Shown here one piece after another: positions 34,364-42,831 of a DNA stretch of 64,000 bases; positions within the stretch are counted from its first letter, which is position 1; the number at the start of each line of letters is the position of its first letter. The position numbers were made by a program, and so were the translations under genes. The stretch spans positions 18,139 through 82,138 of the forward strand of contig NZ_PSLQ01000006.1 of assembly GCF_040289685.1 (NCBI RefSeq), in the 5' to 3' direction. The stretch is from Pyrinomonas sp040289685 (lineage in GTDB: Bacteria; Acidobacteriota; Blastocatellia; Pyrinomonadales; Pyrinomonadaceae). Under the pieces are notes generated by a model that was not told the DNA's origin, did not search any database, and saw only the letters and a program-made list of their open reading frames with translations.

Positions 34364-35554
34364 TCAAACCTTCGCCTGATCGCTGAACGGCTCGGTGAAA
34401 CATTCGAGATATTTTACGCCTGCGCCGGTGTTGAAAAGAACCACTCTGTCGTGCTTGTCGATCAAGCCTCTTTCGATGAGTTTTCGGAGTGCTGGCAGAC
34501 AGGCGGCTCCTTCCGGCGCGACAAACATGCCTTCGGTTTCGCCGATTTCGCGCACAGCGGCGAGCATCTCTCGATCCGTCACGGCGACGGCCGTTCCGCC
34601 GGAGGCGCGCACGGCGTCAAGAATGAGAAAATCGCCGATGGCGCGCGGCACGCGTAAGCCCGAAGCGACCGTCGTTGCGCCGACAAACTCTTCCGCATGG
34701 CGTTGGCCGCGTTCGAACGCGCGCACAATAGGAGCGCACCCGGCTGCTTGCACGACGATCATGCGCGGGCGTTGGTCTTTGATCAACCCCATGATCTCCA
34801 TCTCGGCGAACGCTTTCCACATGCCGATCAGTCCGGTGCCGCCGCCCGTCGGATAGATGATCGCGTCGGGAAGCTCCCAAGCGAATTGCTCGGCCAGTTC
34901 ATAGCCCATCGTCTTTTTGCCCTCGACGCGGTACGGCTCTTTGAGCGTCGAAACTTCAAACCACCCTTCCTGCTCTTTGCGCCGCGCGATCTCGGCAGCG
35001 CAATCGGTGATCAGCCCATCGACGAGCTGGACGTGCGCGCCCATCTGCTCGCATTCGATGATATTGGCGCGCGGCGTGTCGCGCGGCACGATGATGTGCG
35101 CTTGCAGACCGGCGCGCGCAGCGTAGGCCGCGAGCGCGCCAGCGGCGTTGCCCGCCGAAGGGACGGCCAGCTTTTGTGCGCCGAGCGCGAGCGCCATCGA
35201 AACAGCTGCCGACATGCCGCGCGCCTTGAAGCTATGCGTCGGATTCTGCGACTCGTCTTTGACGTAGAGTTCACGCATGCCGAGCCGTTCGCCCAGCCGC
35301 CGCGCGTGCACGAGCGGCGTCCAACCTTCGCCGAGCGTGACGATGTGTTCGTCGTTTTCAATCGGCAGCACTTCGCGGTAACGCCACATGTCAGCCCCTC
35401 TGCCCGCCAGCGACGCGCGCGTCAACGTGCGAGCGGCGCGTTGCAGATCGTACTTGACAAAGAGCGGCTTACCGCAGCGAGCGCAGAGATTGAGCAAGCG
35501 GCGTGCCTCGTGTTCCAATCCGCACGCCGCGCATTCCAGATGAGTGACGTTCAT
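34364..35554 (-). CDS. thrC: Threonine synthase
   Basis: PLP enzyme converting O-phosphohomoserine to threonine. The 396-residue protein starts with a rubredoxin-like zinc knuckle (CAAC at residues 8-11, CARC at 24-27), typical of the archaeal/bacterial class with this extra N-terminus. The PLP lysine is Lys110 in NPTHSFKARG; the phosphate-binding loop SAGNAAGALAAYAA and the glycine-rich YPTGGGTGLIGMWKA follow, with NTGAGVKYL near the end. Start at 35554 (MNVTHLECAAC) is chosen because upstream in-frame codons are not protein-like. Upstream is a perfect CTGCATT/AATGCAG palindrome. It is divergent from the HAD phosphatase gene. Confidence 0.93.
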   Translation of the reverse strand: MNVTHLECAACGLEHEARRLLNLCARCGKPLFVKYDLQRAARTLTRASLAGRGADMWRYREVLPIENDEHIVTLGEGWTPLVHARRLGERLGMRELYVKDESQNPTHSFKARGMSAAVSMALALGAQKLAVPSAGNAAGALAAYAARAGLQAHIIVPRDTPRANIIECEQMGAHVQLVDGLITDCAAEIARRKEQEGWFEVSTLKEPYRVEGKKTMGYELAEQFAWELPDAIIYPTGGGTGLIGMWKAFAEMEIMGLIKDQRPRMIVVQAAGCAPIVRAFERGQRHAEEFVGATTVASGLRVPRAIGDFLILDAVRASGGTAVAVTDREMLAAVREIGETEGMFVAPEGAACLPALRKLIERGLIDKHDRVVLFNTGAGVKYLECFTEPFSDQAKV

Positions 35555-35700
35555 CCCTTTATCTCCGAGAAAGTGTGATTCGAATATCTCATGTCGATGC
35601 GAGAGCATCTGAACTCGGCCAATCGCACCACGCGGGAGGATTATGCCACTTGGAGCGCTTATCCTGCATCTGATGTTGCGCCCGGCGTTGATCGGACAGA

Positions 35701-35741
35701 CTGCATTTAATGCAGAATCCTTGAAGCGATCGTTCTGCATT
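35701..35741. promoter_or_regulatory. Palindromic operator candidate between thrC and HAD gene
   Basis: CTGCATT-T-AATGCAG is a perfect 7-1-7 inverted repeat at 35701-35715; a further half site CTGCATT occurs at 35735-35741. It lies about 150 bases from the thrC start and 200 from the HAD start. The remainder of 35555-35917 shows no supportable gene. Confidence 0.45.
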
Positions 35742-35899
35742 CGACGTTGCGCTCGGAGCAGGTCTTACCCTCGACGAACAAAAGTCACCGTTTGGGATTC
35801 GGTTGCCCTGCGGAGTTTTGCGCGCTGCGCGTTCAGTTGGCGAACGGTTTCCGTCTGTTTGGTGCTCCGGCGCTTTTTGGCGGATCGCACAGCGGATGT

Positions 35900-35907
35900 G
35901 TTAGATT
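35900..35907 (+). promoter_or_regulatory. Extended -10 of the HAD phosphatase gene
   Basis: TGTGTTAGATT contains a TG-n-TAGATT extended -10, the hexamer at 35902-35907, ending ten bases before the ATG at 35918. The layout is almost the same as at pyrR. No good -35 is visible. Confidence 0.4.
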
Positions 35908-35917
35908 GATCGGTGAA

Positions 35918-36778
35918 ATGGCGATCAAGTTGCTCGCGCTCGATCTGGACGGAACGCTTCTCACATCACACGGCCAAATCTCTCAGGTGAATAGACGGGC
36001 CATCGACGAGGCGCGACGGCGGGGCGTGCACGTCGTGCTCGCTACCGGGCGCAGGTTCCGCGATGCGCGTCCTGTGGCGCTCGATCTGGATCTCGGCGAC
36101 GCCCCGATCATCGCGCACAACGGCGCACTGACGAAACATGCGCGCACGGCGACGACTGTCGCCGCGCGGTTGCTGCCGCTTGAAGCGGCGCACGCTGTTT
36201 TGCGCGTTGGACGCGCGTGCGGCGCGGATGCGATGGTCAGCGACGATCCGCACGGCGCAGGGCTGCTCGTGTACGAGCGAGCGAGCGAAGGGAACAGGGA
36301 ACTGGCGAGGTACATCGAATGGTCGCGGCGCGTAGCAGGCACGGAGAGCGAGGTCCTCGCGGTGCCATCGCTCATCGACTATCTGGACCATGACCCGGTC
36401 CACATCGCTTTCGCTGGCGGGTGTGCGACCATGAACGATCTCGGTCGCGTGTTGGCTGCCGAGCTGAACGGGCGAGTACGCATCGTGCGCACTTTCTACA
36501 CGAAAAAGGATTTCGCCCTGCTCGACATCATCAGTCCGCAAGCCTCGAAAGGAGCGGGGTTGGCCGCGGTGGCCGCCGAATACGGGGTTGCGCGCGAAGA
36601 GGTGATGGCCATCGGCGACAATTTCAACGATCTCGAAATGTTGGAATTTGCCGGCACAAGCGTCGTGATGAGCAATGCGGAGGCGGACTTAAGCCGCGGG
36701 CGGCCGTTTCATTCAACCGCTTCCAACGACGAAGATGGCGTCGCTTTGGCCATCGAGCGGTTCATCTTGAACGATTGA
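35918..36778 (+). CDS. HAD-superfamily Cof-type phosphatase
   Basis: A 286-residue haloacid-dehalogenase phosphatase of the Cof/YidA type, which dephosphorylates sugar phosphates or similar small metabolites. Motif I is LLALDLDGTLLTS (residues 5-17), motif II VVLATGRRFRDA, motif III near KKDFALLDIISPQASKGAGL, and motif IV EVMAIGDNFNDLEMLEFAGT. The C2 cap domain between about residues 85 and 195 is of normal size. The ATG at 35918 is preferred since everything upstream is unlike the family. Convergent with the YbdK gene. Confidence 0.9.
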   Translation: MAIKLLALDLDGTLLTSHGQISQVNRRAIDEARRRGVHVVLATGRRFRDARPVALDLDLGDAPIIAHNGALTKHARTATTVAARLLPLEAAHAVLRVGRACGADAMVSDDPHGAGLLVYERASEGNRELARYIEWSRRVAGTESEVLAVPSLIDYLDHDPVHIAFAGGCATMNDLGRVLAAELNGRVRIVRTFYTKKDFALLDIISPQASKGAGLAAVAAEYGVAREEVMAIGDNFNDLEMLEFAGTSVVMSNAEADLSRGRPFHSTASNDEDGVALAIERFILND

Positions 36779-36870
36779 CAGGCCGTCCCTTTCGATGGAG
36801 GCGCGATTGGGCTTCGTCGCCTTGCAAAAGCGCCACCTCGCGACGCTGCCCGTAGCGACGTTCAATGCGA

Positions 36871-38016
36871 TCAGTCGCTCGTCGCTCTTCCGGTCGCTTG
36901 CGCATCCGTGATCAGGGGAACGTTCTCCATGGTCCGTTCGATCAAACGATCGACGACGGCGCGCAGGTCTCCCGTTTCGCGGTAGACGTGCAGTTGCTCT
37001 TCGGCTGAAGTCGCGCGGTCGAGAATGGTGTAAATGTGTTCGATCTCTTTGCGCGAGCCGAGTTCATCGACCACGTCGTCGACGAACTGAAGCAGTTCGC
37101 GAATCAGGTCACGCGCCGGAACTTCCTTCTGTTTACCGAAGTCGATGAGCTTGCCGTCTAGCCCGTAACGCACGGCGCGCCACTTGTTCTCTTGGATGAG
37201 CATTCGACGGTAGAGACGAAAGCCCAAGTTCTGCTCGATCAGTTTATCGAGTTTGGCGACGATGGCTTGAAAGAGCGCAGCGATGGCGATGGTGTCATCG
37301 ATGCGCGTTGGAATATCACAGATGCGGAATTCGAGCGTCGGGAAGAACGGATGAGGACGAATATCCCACCAGATCTTTTTGCCATTATCGATGCAATTAG
37401 TGCGGATCAATAGATCGACGTAGCGCTCGAAGGAGGCGTAAGAATCGAAATGGTCCGGAATGTCCGTGCGCGGGAACTTCTTGAAGATCTCCGAACGGTA
37501 TGATTTAAAACCGGTGTTGACGCCGAGCCAGAAGGGCGATGAGGTGGAGAGCGTCAGGACGTGCGGCAGAAAATACCGCGCCGCATTCATGATGTGCATG
37601 GAGCGCTCGCGGTCTTCGACGCCGACGTGCACGTGAAGACCGAAGATCAAGAGCGAGCGCGCGACCACTTGTACCTCTTCGACCAGCAGCTCGTAGCGTT
37701 TGTCTTCGTAGATCTTCTGGTCGATCCAATGGGAGAAAGGGTGGGTCGAGGCGGCGACGATCGCCAGACCTTGCTTGCGCGCCAGATAAGAGACGATCGC
37801 GCGAAGCCGCGTGATCTCGCGACGCGCCTCTTGAATGTTCTGGCAGACGCCCGTGCCGACCTCCACCGTCGATTGGATCATCTCAGGTTTGATCTGTTCG
37901 CCGAGGAGCATACGCCCTTCGGCGAGTATCTCGGAGACGTGTGAGCGCAGTTCGCGCGTTGCGGGATCGACGATTTGGAACTCCTCTTCGATGCCAAGGG
38001 TGTACTTGCCGAACAT
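36871..38016 (-). CDS. YbdK-type carboxylate-amine ligase (GCS2 family)
   Basis: A 381-residue enzyme of the glutamate-cysteine ligase type 2 family, which forms amide bonds with ATP. MFGKYTLGIEEEFQIVDP (residues 1-18) holds the GxEEE metal site; ASTHPFSHW, LLIFGLHVHVGVEDRE and RPHPFFPTLEFRICDIPT are the family core. E. coli YbdK has weak glutamate-cysteine ligase activity; many relatives make other amides. A strong GGGAGGGGG lies upstream of the ATG. It ends a minus-strand operon with an ATP-grasp enzyme, a PilZ protein and an unknown protein, which argues that it builds a specialised peptide-like product rather than glutathione. Confidence 0.9.
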   Translation of the reverse strand: MFGKYTLGIEEEFQIVDPATRELRSHVSEILAEGRMLLGEQIKPEMIQSTVEVGTGVCQNIQEARREITRLRAIVSYLARKQGLAIVAASTHPFSHWIDQKIYEDKRYELLVEEVQVVARSLLIFGLHVHVGVEDRERSMHIMNAARYFLPHVLTLSTSSPFWLGVNTGFKSYRSEIFKKFPRTDIPDHFDSYASFERYVDLLIRTNCIDNGKKIWWDIRPHPFFPTLEFRICDIPTRIDDTIAIAALFQAIVAKLDKLIEQNLGFRLYRRMLIQENKWRAVRYGLDGKLIDFGKQKEVPARDLIRELLQFVDDVVDELGSRKEIEHIYTILDRATSAEEQLHVYRETGDLRAVVDRLIERTMENVPLITDAQATGRATSD

Positions 38017-38062
38017 AGCCCCCTCCCCCTGCGTTTAGCGTCCCGGTCGGATAGCTTGAAGT

Positions 38063-38698
38063 TTACAAGAAATCCAAGCCGATTGCAGCAGAAATTTCTC
38101 GCCAGTCCGGGCATCTTCTCAGCAGTTTTTCGCCAAAAAGGTGGCCGAGGGCAGTGGTCATCGAAAAGACCGGGCTCAGGCGGTCGAAGTGCACGCTCCA
38201 GCGATTGCGGGGGGCGTCTTCGAAGACGAGGTGCAACGTCGCTTCAGCTCGCGAACGTTCGAAGAAGCCGGTGATCGCGCTGCGCTTGCTGGCCCACCGG
38301 CTTTCGCGCAAGCGCGGGCAGTCGCGCGCTCGTCGGAGCAGTGAGGCATGTGCTGAAAAGCTCGCCCCGACGCCGCCCGTGCCGTACAGGTTTTCGATCT
38401 TTCGCACTTCACTCCAAAGATCGAGGTCGCAAAGTCGCGCAGCGAGAAGAAACAGGCTTGCCCGTTTGTCCGGCGCGAGCGAATCGAAGGCTGTGCGGTC
38501 GTCGCCGTGCGAGTAGAGTCCGGCGAGCTTGCCGGCGAAGCAGCGACGCAGCTTGCAATCGAGCGCGTTCCAGTCGGAGGCTATCGTGTGGCGAAGCGAT
38601 TCGCCAGCATCGCTTTGCGGCCAGCAAGGTGATCGGTCGGCGACGCGATCGTTTCGCGCCGGGAGCGGAATGGGCCGCGCCGTCTTGCCGAAGAACAT
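38063..38698 (-). CDS. Unknown protein in ATP-grasp/PilZ/YbdK operon
   Basis: A 211-residue soluble protein I do not recognise. It is rich in Arg, Leu, Ala and aromatic residues with no signal or membrane segment; the second half has clear protein character (LHLVFEDAPRNRWSVHFD, SPVFSMTTALGHLFGEKLL). A TTG at 38713 overlapping the PilZ stop is possible, but the ATG at 38698 (MFFGKTARPIPLPARND), preceded by AGAGG, seems better. It lies 11 bases after pilZ and 46 before the YbdK gene. Perhaps a partner of one of the two ligases; no motif supports a specific role. Confidence 0.72.
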   Translation of the reverse strand: MFFGKTARPIPLPARNDRVADRSPCWPQSDAGESLRHTIASDWNALDCKLRRCFAGKLAGLYSHGDDRTAFDSLAPDKRASLFLLAARLCDLDLWSEVRKIENLYGTGGVGASFSAHASLLRRARDCPRLRESRWASKRSAITGFFERSRAEATLHLVFEDAPRNRWSVHFDRLSPVFSMTTALGHLFGEKLLRRCPDWREISAAIGLDFL

Positions 38699-38709
38699 CG
38701 TGAGCCTCT

Positions 38710-39048
38710 TCAATCACGGCTCGATGCGCGGCGAATGGCCTCTTCAAGGCGCGCGCGCTGTTCATCCGTCAGACCGTCGAATTCAACGCCGACGCCGCGC
38801 CCTGGATTGCTGTAGACGACCCTGCCGCGGATGATCAGCGGTTCTTCCCCCAAAGGAAGGCGCAGCGTAAGCATCGTGCCTTCTGGCAGAACGGTTTGCG
38901 TGTTCATGTAGAGTCCGCCGACGCCGATGTCGCGCGTGTTCGCTATGCCTGTGCCTTCGTGTCCTTCGAAGTAGAGATCGATGATGAGTCGCGCGCGATC
39001 GTGGCGACGCCGTTCGTCTTGAGGCAAGTTGGCACCCATGATCTTCAT
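38710..39048 (-). CDS. PilZ-domain protein
   Basis: A 112-residue single-domain PilZ protein, a cyclic-di-GMP receptor type. The binding motifs are visible: an Arg-rich N-terminal switch (DERRRHDRARL) and DIGVGGLYM, the D/NxSxxG-like loop, followed by beta strands (GTMLTLRLPLGEEPLIIRGR) and a C-terminal helix EQRARLEEAIRRA. The Ser of DxSxxG is replaced by Gly. Start at 39048 is chosen over a TTG at 39063; GAGGG precedes it. It overlaps the tail region of the ATP-grasp gene, whose stop is 12 bases upstream of this ATG. It may control the enzymes of the operon. Confidence 0.88.
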   Translation of the reverse strand: MKIMGANLPQDERRRHDRARLIIDLYFEGHEGTGIANTRDIGVGGLYMNTQTVLPEGTMLTLRLPLGEEPLIIRGRVVYSNPGRGVGVEFDGLTDEQRARLEEAIRRASSRD

Positions 39049-39059
39049 TCTTGAATCCC

Positions 39060-40415
39060 TCAATCAGCCTCCCCGTCGATGATGAACGTTGGGACCATGC
39101 CGCCGCCCGCCGAGACGTTGGCCAGTTCCGTGGAAGACAAGCGCGTGAAGGCCGAACCGACTTTGCCGTTGAACAACAACGGGTCGAGATCAACCAACTG
39201 TTCGAGGAATTCGACGCTGTCTCCGATCAGCATCGGAAAGACTTCGCGCGCCGTCGGCACGCGCTCTTGCACCAGATAATCGCCGTTCTCGACGGCCAGC
39301 GCGACCGCTTCAGCCCATTCGGCAGGCGTCGAGTTCCAGCCGATGAAGATGCCGTGCCCGCCGTAGTCATCGTTGGGTTTGAGCACGAGCCGCTCTCGCT
39401 CGCGTTCGATAAACGCGAGCAGCTCGATCCGCTCGCCATCGCGGTTGGTCCACCCATCGCGCACGCGGCGCGTCCAAGGGACGTGCGCGCGGATCGCCTC
39501 GCGCTCTTCGCGATCGAAGAGCGCCGCATGGCGTTCGTCCGTGAGCACGGCGAAGAGAGCCTTTTTGTGAATCAACTTCGAGCGAAAACTGTTGACCATG
39601 CAGATGGCGCGCGCGCGATATGCTTCGAGCAACGCCGGCGCGCTTTCAATGATGGGTAGGTACTCGTTGACCAGCAGCCTTTTGTAAACGATATCGATCT
39701 CGAAATCGTCGCAGCGCAACCTGCCGTTGCGAAACTCCAGTTCCTCCGGCGTGCAGATACGCGCCGGATAGCCTTCGCGCGCGAAGAAGTCGCGGAACAG
39801 CTCGAACTCTTTCTGCGTCGGCACATCTTTCAGATCGACGATGGCGATGTGGGGTGGTTGTGCGGGAGCGTTTCCGAGGAACTCGCGATAAGCGTCGAGC
39901 AGCACGTCGAGCAGTTGCCGTCGCCCGTACATCGGACGCAAGCGGTACTTCGCTGCGAAGCGTTGCATGACGGGCAGACGCGAGAATATTTCGAAAGCGG
40001 CGTCGGCGTAAGCGATGCCCGCGGGACTTTCGCCGTTGAGTTCGACGAAGCTGTATGCTTCCGGCGTCAGAAAAGAATCGAGGCGCGCCGTCGGCGAGAC
40101 GGCGCGGTAGCCGGGGTCGATTTGAACCAACTCGCGTTCTTTTTCGGTCAGTCCAAGTTCTTCGACCAGACTCGCGTCTGCGATGGCGGCATCTTTCACC
40201 TTTTGAATGGCGCGCCAGACCGTTTCGCATACGCGCGAAATGCGCGCGAAATCCCTCGCCGTGACGAAGTGCGGGCGCAGGTAGGGCGACAATCGCCGTC
40301 CGCCGAAGATCAGTCTGGCGCGTTCGAGTTCGGCATCGAGCATGGCGCGCGAGGCGTCGGCCAAAGTCGAATCGGTGAGAAGGTCGTGGTAGTCTGCGAC
40401 TGCTCGCTGCAACAT
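39060..40415 (-). CDS. Circularly permuted ATP-grasp-type ligase
   Basis: A 451-residue protein resembling the circularly permuted ATP-grasp and glutathionylspermidine-synthase-like families. Helical N-terminus, then SFVELNGESPAGIAYADAA, HIAIVDLKDVPTQKEFELF (a Rossmann-like preATP-grasp part), VYKRLLVNEYLP, MVNSFRSKLIHKKALFAVL, and ERLVLKPNDDYGGHGIFIGW, the glycine-rich ATP loop with its Lys. The end reads SAFTRLSSTELANVSAGGGM. Members ligate carboxylates to amines or build short peptides. AAGGAG lies upstream of the ATG. It is the first gene of an operon with PilZ, an unknown protein and a YbdK-type ligase, giving two ATP-dependent amide-forming enzymes together. Confidence 0.85.
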   Translation of the reverse strand: MLQRAVADYHDLLTDSTLADASRAMLDAELERARLIFGGRRLSPYLRPHFVTARDFARISRVCETVWRAIQKVKDAAIADASLVEELGLTEKERELVQIDPGYRAVSPTARLDSFLTPEAYSFVELNGESPAGIAYADAAFEIFSRLPVMQRFAAKYRLRPMYGRRQLLDVLLDAYREFLGNAPAQPPHIAIVDLKDVPTQKEFELFRDFFAREGYPARICTPEELEFRNGRLRCDDFEIDIVYKRLLVNEYLPIIESAPALLEAYRARAICMVNSFRSKLIHKKALFAVLTDERHAALFDREEREAIRAHVPWTRRVRDGWTNRDGERIELLAFIERERERLVLKPNDDYGGHGIFIGWNSTPAEWAEAVALAVENGDYLVQERVPTAREVFPMLIGDSVEFLEQLVDLDPLLFNGKVGSAFTRLSSTELANVSAGGGMVPTFIIDGEAD

Positions 40416-40540
40416 CGGTCGCTCCTTGCGAGAAGTTGAGGCCAGCGATTAAACCGGCGATTAAATTAGCATAAAGACGGTCGCTGAGAAATGGTCAACC
40501 GCGCATGTGAACGCAAAACGAAGAGGAGACGGCAAGGTGA

Positions 40541-40636
40541 GGGGCGTTCTCGCCTTCAGCGAGGTGCGCTTTGTGGGCGCGCTCGCTCAAGGGTGAAGTG
40601 AGTGGGGTGTTCTCGCCTTCAACGAGGCGCGTTTTT
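40541..40636. repeat. Tandem duplication of the 3' end of the PDZ gene
   Basis: Segments 40541-40573 and 40604-40636, 63 bases apart, match at about 27 of 33 positions. The second covers the last codons and stop of the minus-strand PDZ gene, so the first is a diverged downstream copy. The rest of 40416-40618 holds no recognised feature. Confidence 0.65.
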
Positions 40637-42157
40637 GCGCAGCGTGAGTTCGATCCGTTCTGCGCCGCGACGGATGCCGAGGCGCACTTCCGCTTCCATC
40701 TGGCGCAGCACCTTTGCGGTCCAGTCCTGGAGCGTCAACGGCGCTCCATCGAGCGTCTCGATGTAATCTCCGACGCGGAGTCCGGCGCGGTCGGCGGCCT
40801 TATCCGATGCGACGTCCAGAACGAGCAGACCTCGCTCCGCGAAACCGAGTTGCTTCGCAATCGTCTGTTCGAACACGATGCCTTGAAGCCCAAGCGCATC
40901 GGCGCGCCTTTCGTCCTCGGGTTTCGATGCCGCCGTTGTCGCTTGCTCCTGCGGCACGTTGCGGAGCCGCGTCAAACGATGATGGGCGCGAGATGTTTCT
41001 ACTTTCGCGTCAGGCGCGGCATGCTTGACGAGCAGTTCGCTAGCGATCTTCTCAACTCGCCATCGCGGGATCACCCGCGCTTGCTTTTGTTCGATCTGTC
41101 CGACGATGCCCAACCAACGCCCATCCGCGCTCAAGGCCATGGCACCGGCGAAAGCTGGAGGCAAATGCTCGGCGCGCACGATGATCTCTTCAACGCCTGG
41201 GCGTTCGACTTCGCTCAACGTCCCTTTCGCTGAACCAAACAACACGCGCAAACGTCGAGCATCGCTTTGGACCTGCGTCGGGGCGAGAAGATCGACAAGC
41301 GCTGCGACGTTCTCGTCATCGGATCGACTCTCCGCGAGCCGACGCAAAGGCGCCGATCTCTCGTCCCGGCCATTTTTCGTGGATTGCGAGGGGGAATCTG
41401 CCGTGAAGATGAGTTGCGTGGAAGGAGCGGGTTGAAGATTCGCCTCTTGCTCCGCAGTTGCTTTTTGCATCGCCTTGTTTTCGAGATCGAGCGTGCGACG
41501 GGCGGCGCTGAGGTGATCTGGTGAGCCGCCTTTTGGGGGCAGCGACGGCGCTCGCGTGGCGAAGCGGGTCTGGCGCCGCGTCTGCGGGACGGTGAAGACA
41601 GGCTCGTTCGTCCTTAGAAGCGACAGTCCGGTCTCATCATCCACGCCGACGAGCGTGGCGTGAAACGCCGTGCCATCGGGGTGCACCACGAGAAAATCCG
41701 AAGCTCGCATCGCTGAACCGCCGCTGAGCGGTGGAAGTGCAAGCTGCTCGGCACGCGCGTTTGGCAATCGGGCGATCACCGTCTGCCCATCATCGAGCAC
41801 ACGTCCGGCAACGATGTTAGCGTGCGATGGAAGTTCTTTTGAGAGCAGAAGCACAGGGGCGCCGCTCTGTTTCGCCATCCACCAGGCGAGACGCAGCCCA
41901 TAGAGTCGATGGATCACGGCGAGCACTTGCGGCGGAATCTGAGCCGTTCGTCCCATTGCGTCCCGTTCTCGGCGCGCGACGGAAGCGGCTTGTTGCGCCC
42001 GTCCTGCGTCGGGCGCAACGAGAATGAAGACGGATAGCAAACATCCAGTTGCCCATCGGAAATGGACTGCGCGAGAGTGAAGAGCAAAGAGCGTCCGCCC
42101 GGCTTTTTTGTTGAGCTGTGTCATGGGTGTTTCTGGCCCGGTTGGCGCTGCGTTCAT
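40619..42157 (-). CDS. Exported PDZ protein with degenerate HtrA-like protease domain
   Basis: A 512-residue protein with a signal anchor or signal peptide (about residues 36-54), a trypsin/HtrA-like beta-barrel region (about 110-190 and 300-385) and a C-terminal PDZ domain (about 415-505, GIVFEQTIAKQLGFAERGLL, AGLRVGDYIETLDGAPLTL). The protease signature is missing: where HtrA has TNxHVV this protein reads TVIARLPNA, and the Asp of TDLALL is Gly (DDETGLSLL); no GNSGG motif is seen. So it is probably not an active protease. Its ATG overlaps the anti-sigma stop (ATGA), making it the third gene of a sigma-factor operon and a likely envelope-signal sensor. Confidence 0.8.
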   Translation of the reverse strand: MNAAPTGPETPMTQLNKKAGRTLFALHSRAVHFRWATGCLLSVFILVAPDAGRAQQAASVARRERDAMGRTAQIPPQVLAVIHRLYGLRLAWWMAKQSGAPVLLLSKELPSHANIVAGRVLDDGQTVIARLPNARAEQLALPPLSGGSAMRASDFLVVHPDGTAFHATLVGVDDETGLSLLRTNEPVFTVPQTRRQTRFATRAPSLPPKGGSPDHLSAARRTLDLENKAMQKATAEQEANLQPAPSTQLIFTADSPSQSTKNGRDERSAPLRRLAESRSDDENVAALVDLLAPTQVQSDARRLRVLFGSAKGTLSEVERPGVEEIIVRAEHLPPAFAGAMALSADGRWLGIVGQIEQKQARVIPRWRVEKIASELLVKHAAPDAKVETSRAHHRLTRLRNVPQEQATTAASKPEDERRADALGLQGIVFEQTIAKQLGFAERGLLVLDVASDKAADRAGLRVGDYIETLDGAPLTLQDWTAKVLRQMEAEVRLGIRRGAERIELTLRKNAPR

Positions 42158-42831
42158 TGTTGCTTCGTGTGTGGGTCAGCCGGGATGATCTTGAGCGCCG
42201 TTTCGTCGCCGAAAGAAACAGGTTCAATCCGCATCGTTTGAACTTCGCCCGCTTCGTTCAAGAGTCTGGCCTCTACGACGCGGGCCACGAGCGGGTCATC
42301 TTCGGTTTCGATTACCGGAGCGATCTTGACGGCGAAATCTTTGGCGACGATCTCTGGTCTATTCAGCATCGCCCTCGCCCGAACGGTTCGCCGCTTGTGC
42401 TTGACGGTCTTCGTTTCGGTTGGTTCGATCAGTGCGATCCGATCTTGGAAAAAGAGCGGCACCGCCTTTTCATCGTGGTGCGTTGAGAGGATCTTTTCGC
42501 GCGGCGACCAACGAACGTTTAGTAAAAGTGCGATGGTGACGGATAGCGCCGCCAACGAGGCGAGCACCGTTGCTGGATCCAAAAGGCGCAGCGGGCGCAT
42601 GCGTGAGCGTGTGACAAGGGCGGTTTGCAGCCCCTGTTCGAAGTCTTCCGGCGCTTCGACGCGCGGCAGCTTGCGAAGTAGCTCGACCAAGGCGAGGCGC
42701 TCGGCGTAGAAGGCGCGACAGGCCGCGCAGCCGGAAAGATGTGCGCGCACGCGCTCATCGGGCGCGCGCTTAGGCAGCGTCGCCTCGATCGCTTCCCTAC
42801 ATCTTCGACACTCCGTCATGGCAGAACTCAC
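42154..42831 (-). CDS. Zinc-finger anti-sigma factor
   Basis: A 225-residue membrane anti-sigma factor. The N-terminal zf-HC2-type zinc site has CRRC (about residues 8-11) and HLSGCAACRAFY (His31, Cys35, Cys38); a single transmembrane helix lies near residues 87-105 (LASLAALSVTIALLL); the remaining 115 residues are periplasmic. It would hold the ECF sigma factor inactive until a signal arrives. A GTG at 42831 overlaps the sigma stop (GTGA), and an ATG 12 bases further is an alternative start. It overlaps the PDZ gene by four bases, so all three genes are translationally coupled. Confidence 0.88.
   Translation of the reverse strand: MSSAMTECRRCREAIEATLPKRAPDERVRAHLSGCAACRAFYAERLALVELLRKLPRVEAPEDFEQGLQTALVTRSRMRPLRLLDPATVLASLAALSVTIALLLNVRWSPREKILSTHHDEKAVPLFFQDRIALIEPTETKTVKHKRRTVRARAMLNRPEIVAKDFAVKIAPVIETEDDPLVARVVEARLLNEAGEVQTMRIEPVSFGDETALKIIPADPHTKQQ

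Noticed and set aside
35643..35909. 88-codon frame preceded by GGGAGG between thrC and the HAD gene
   Set aside because: Good ribosome-binding site, but the product is Arg/Ser-rich without pattern and spans the palindromic operator candidate; more likely chance.
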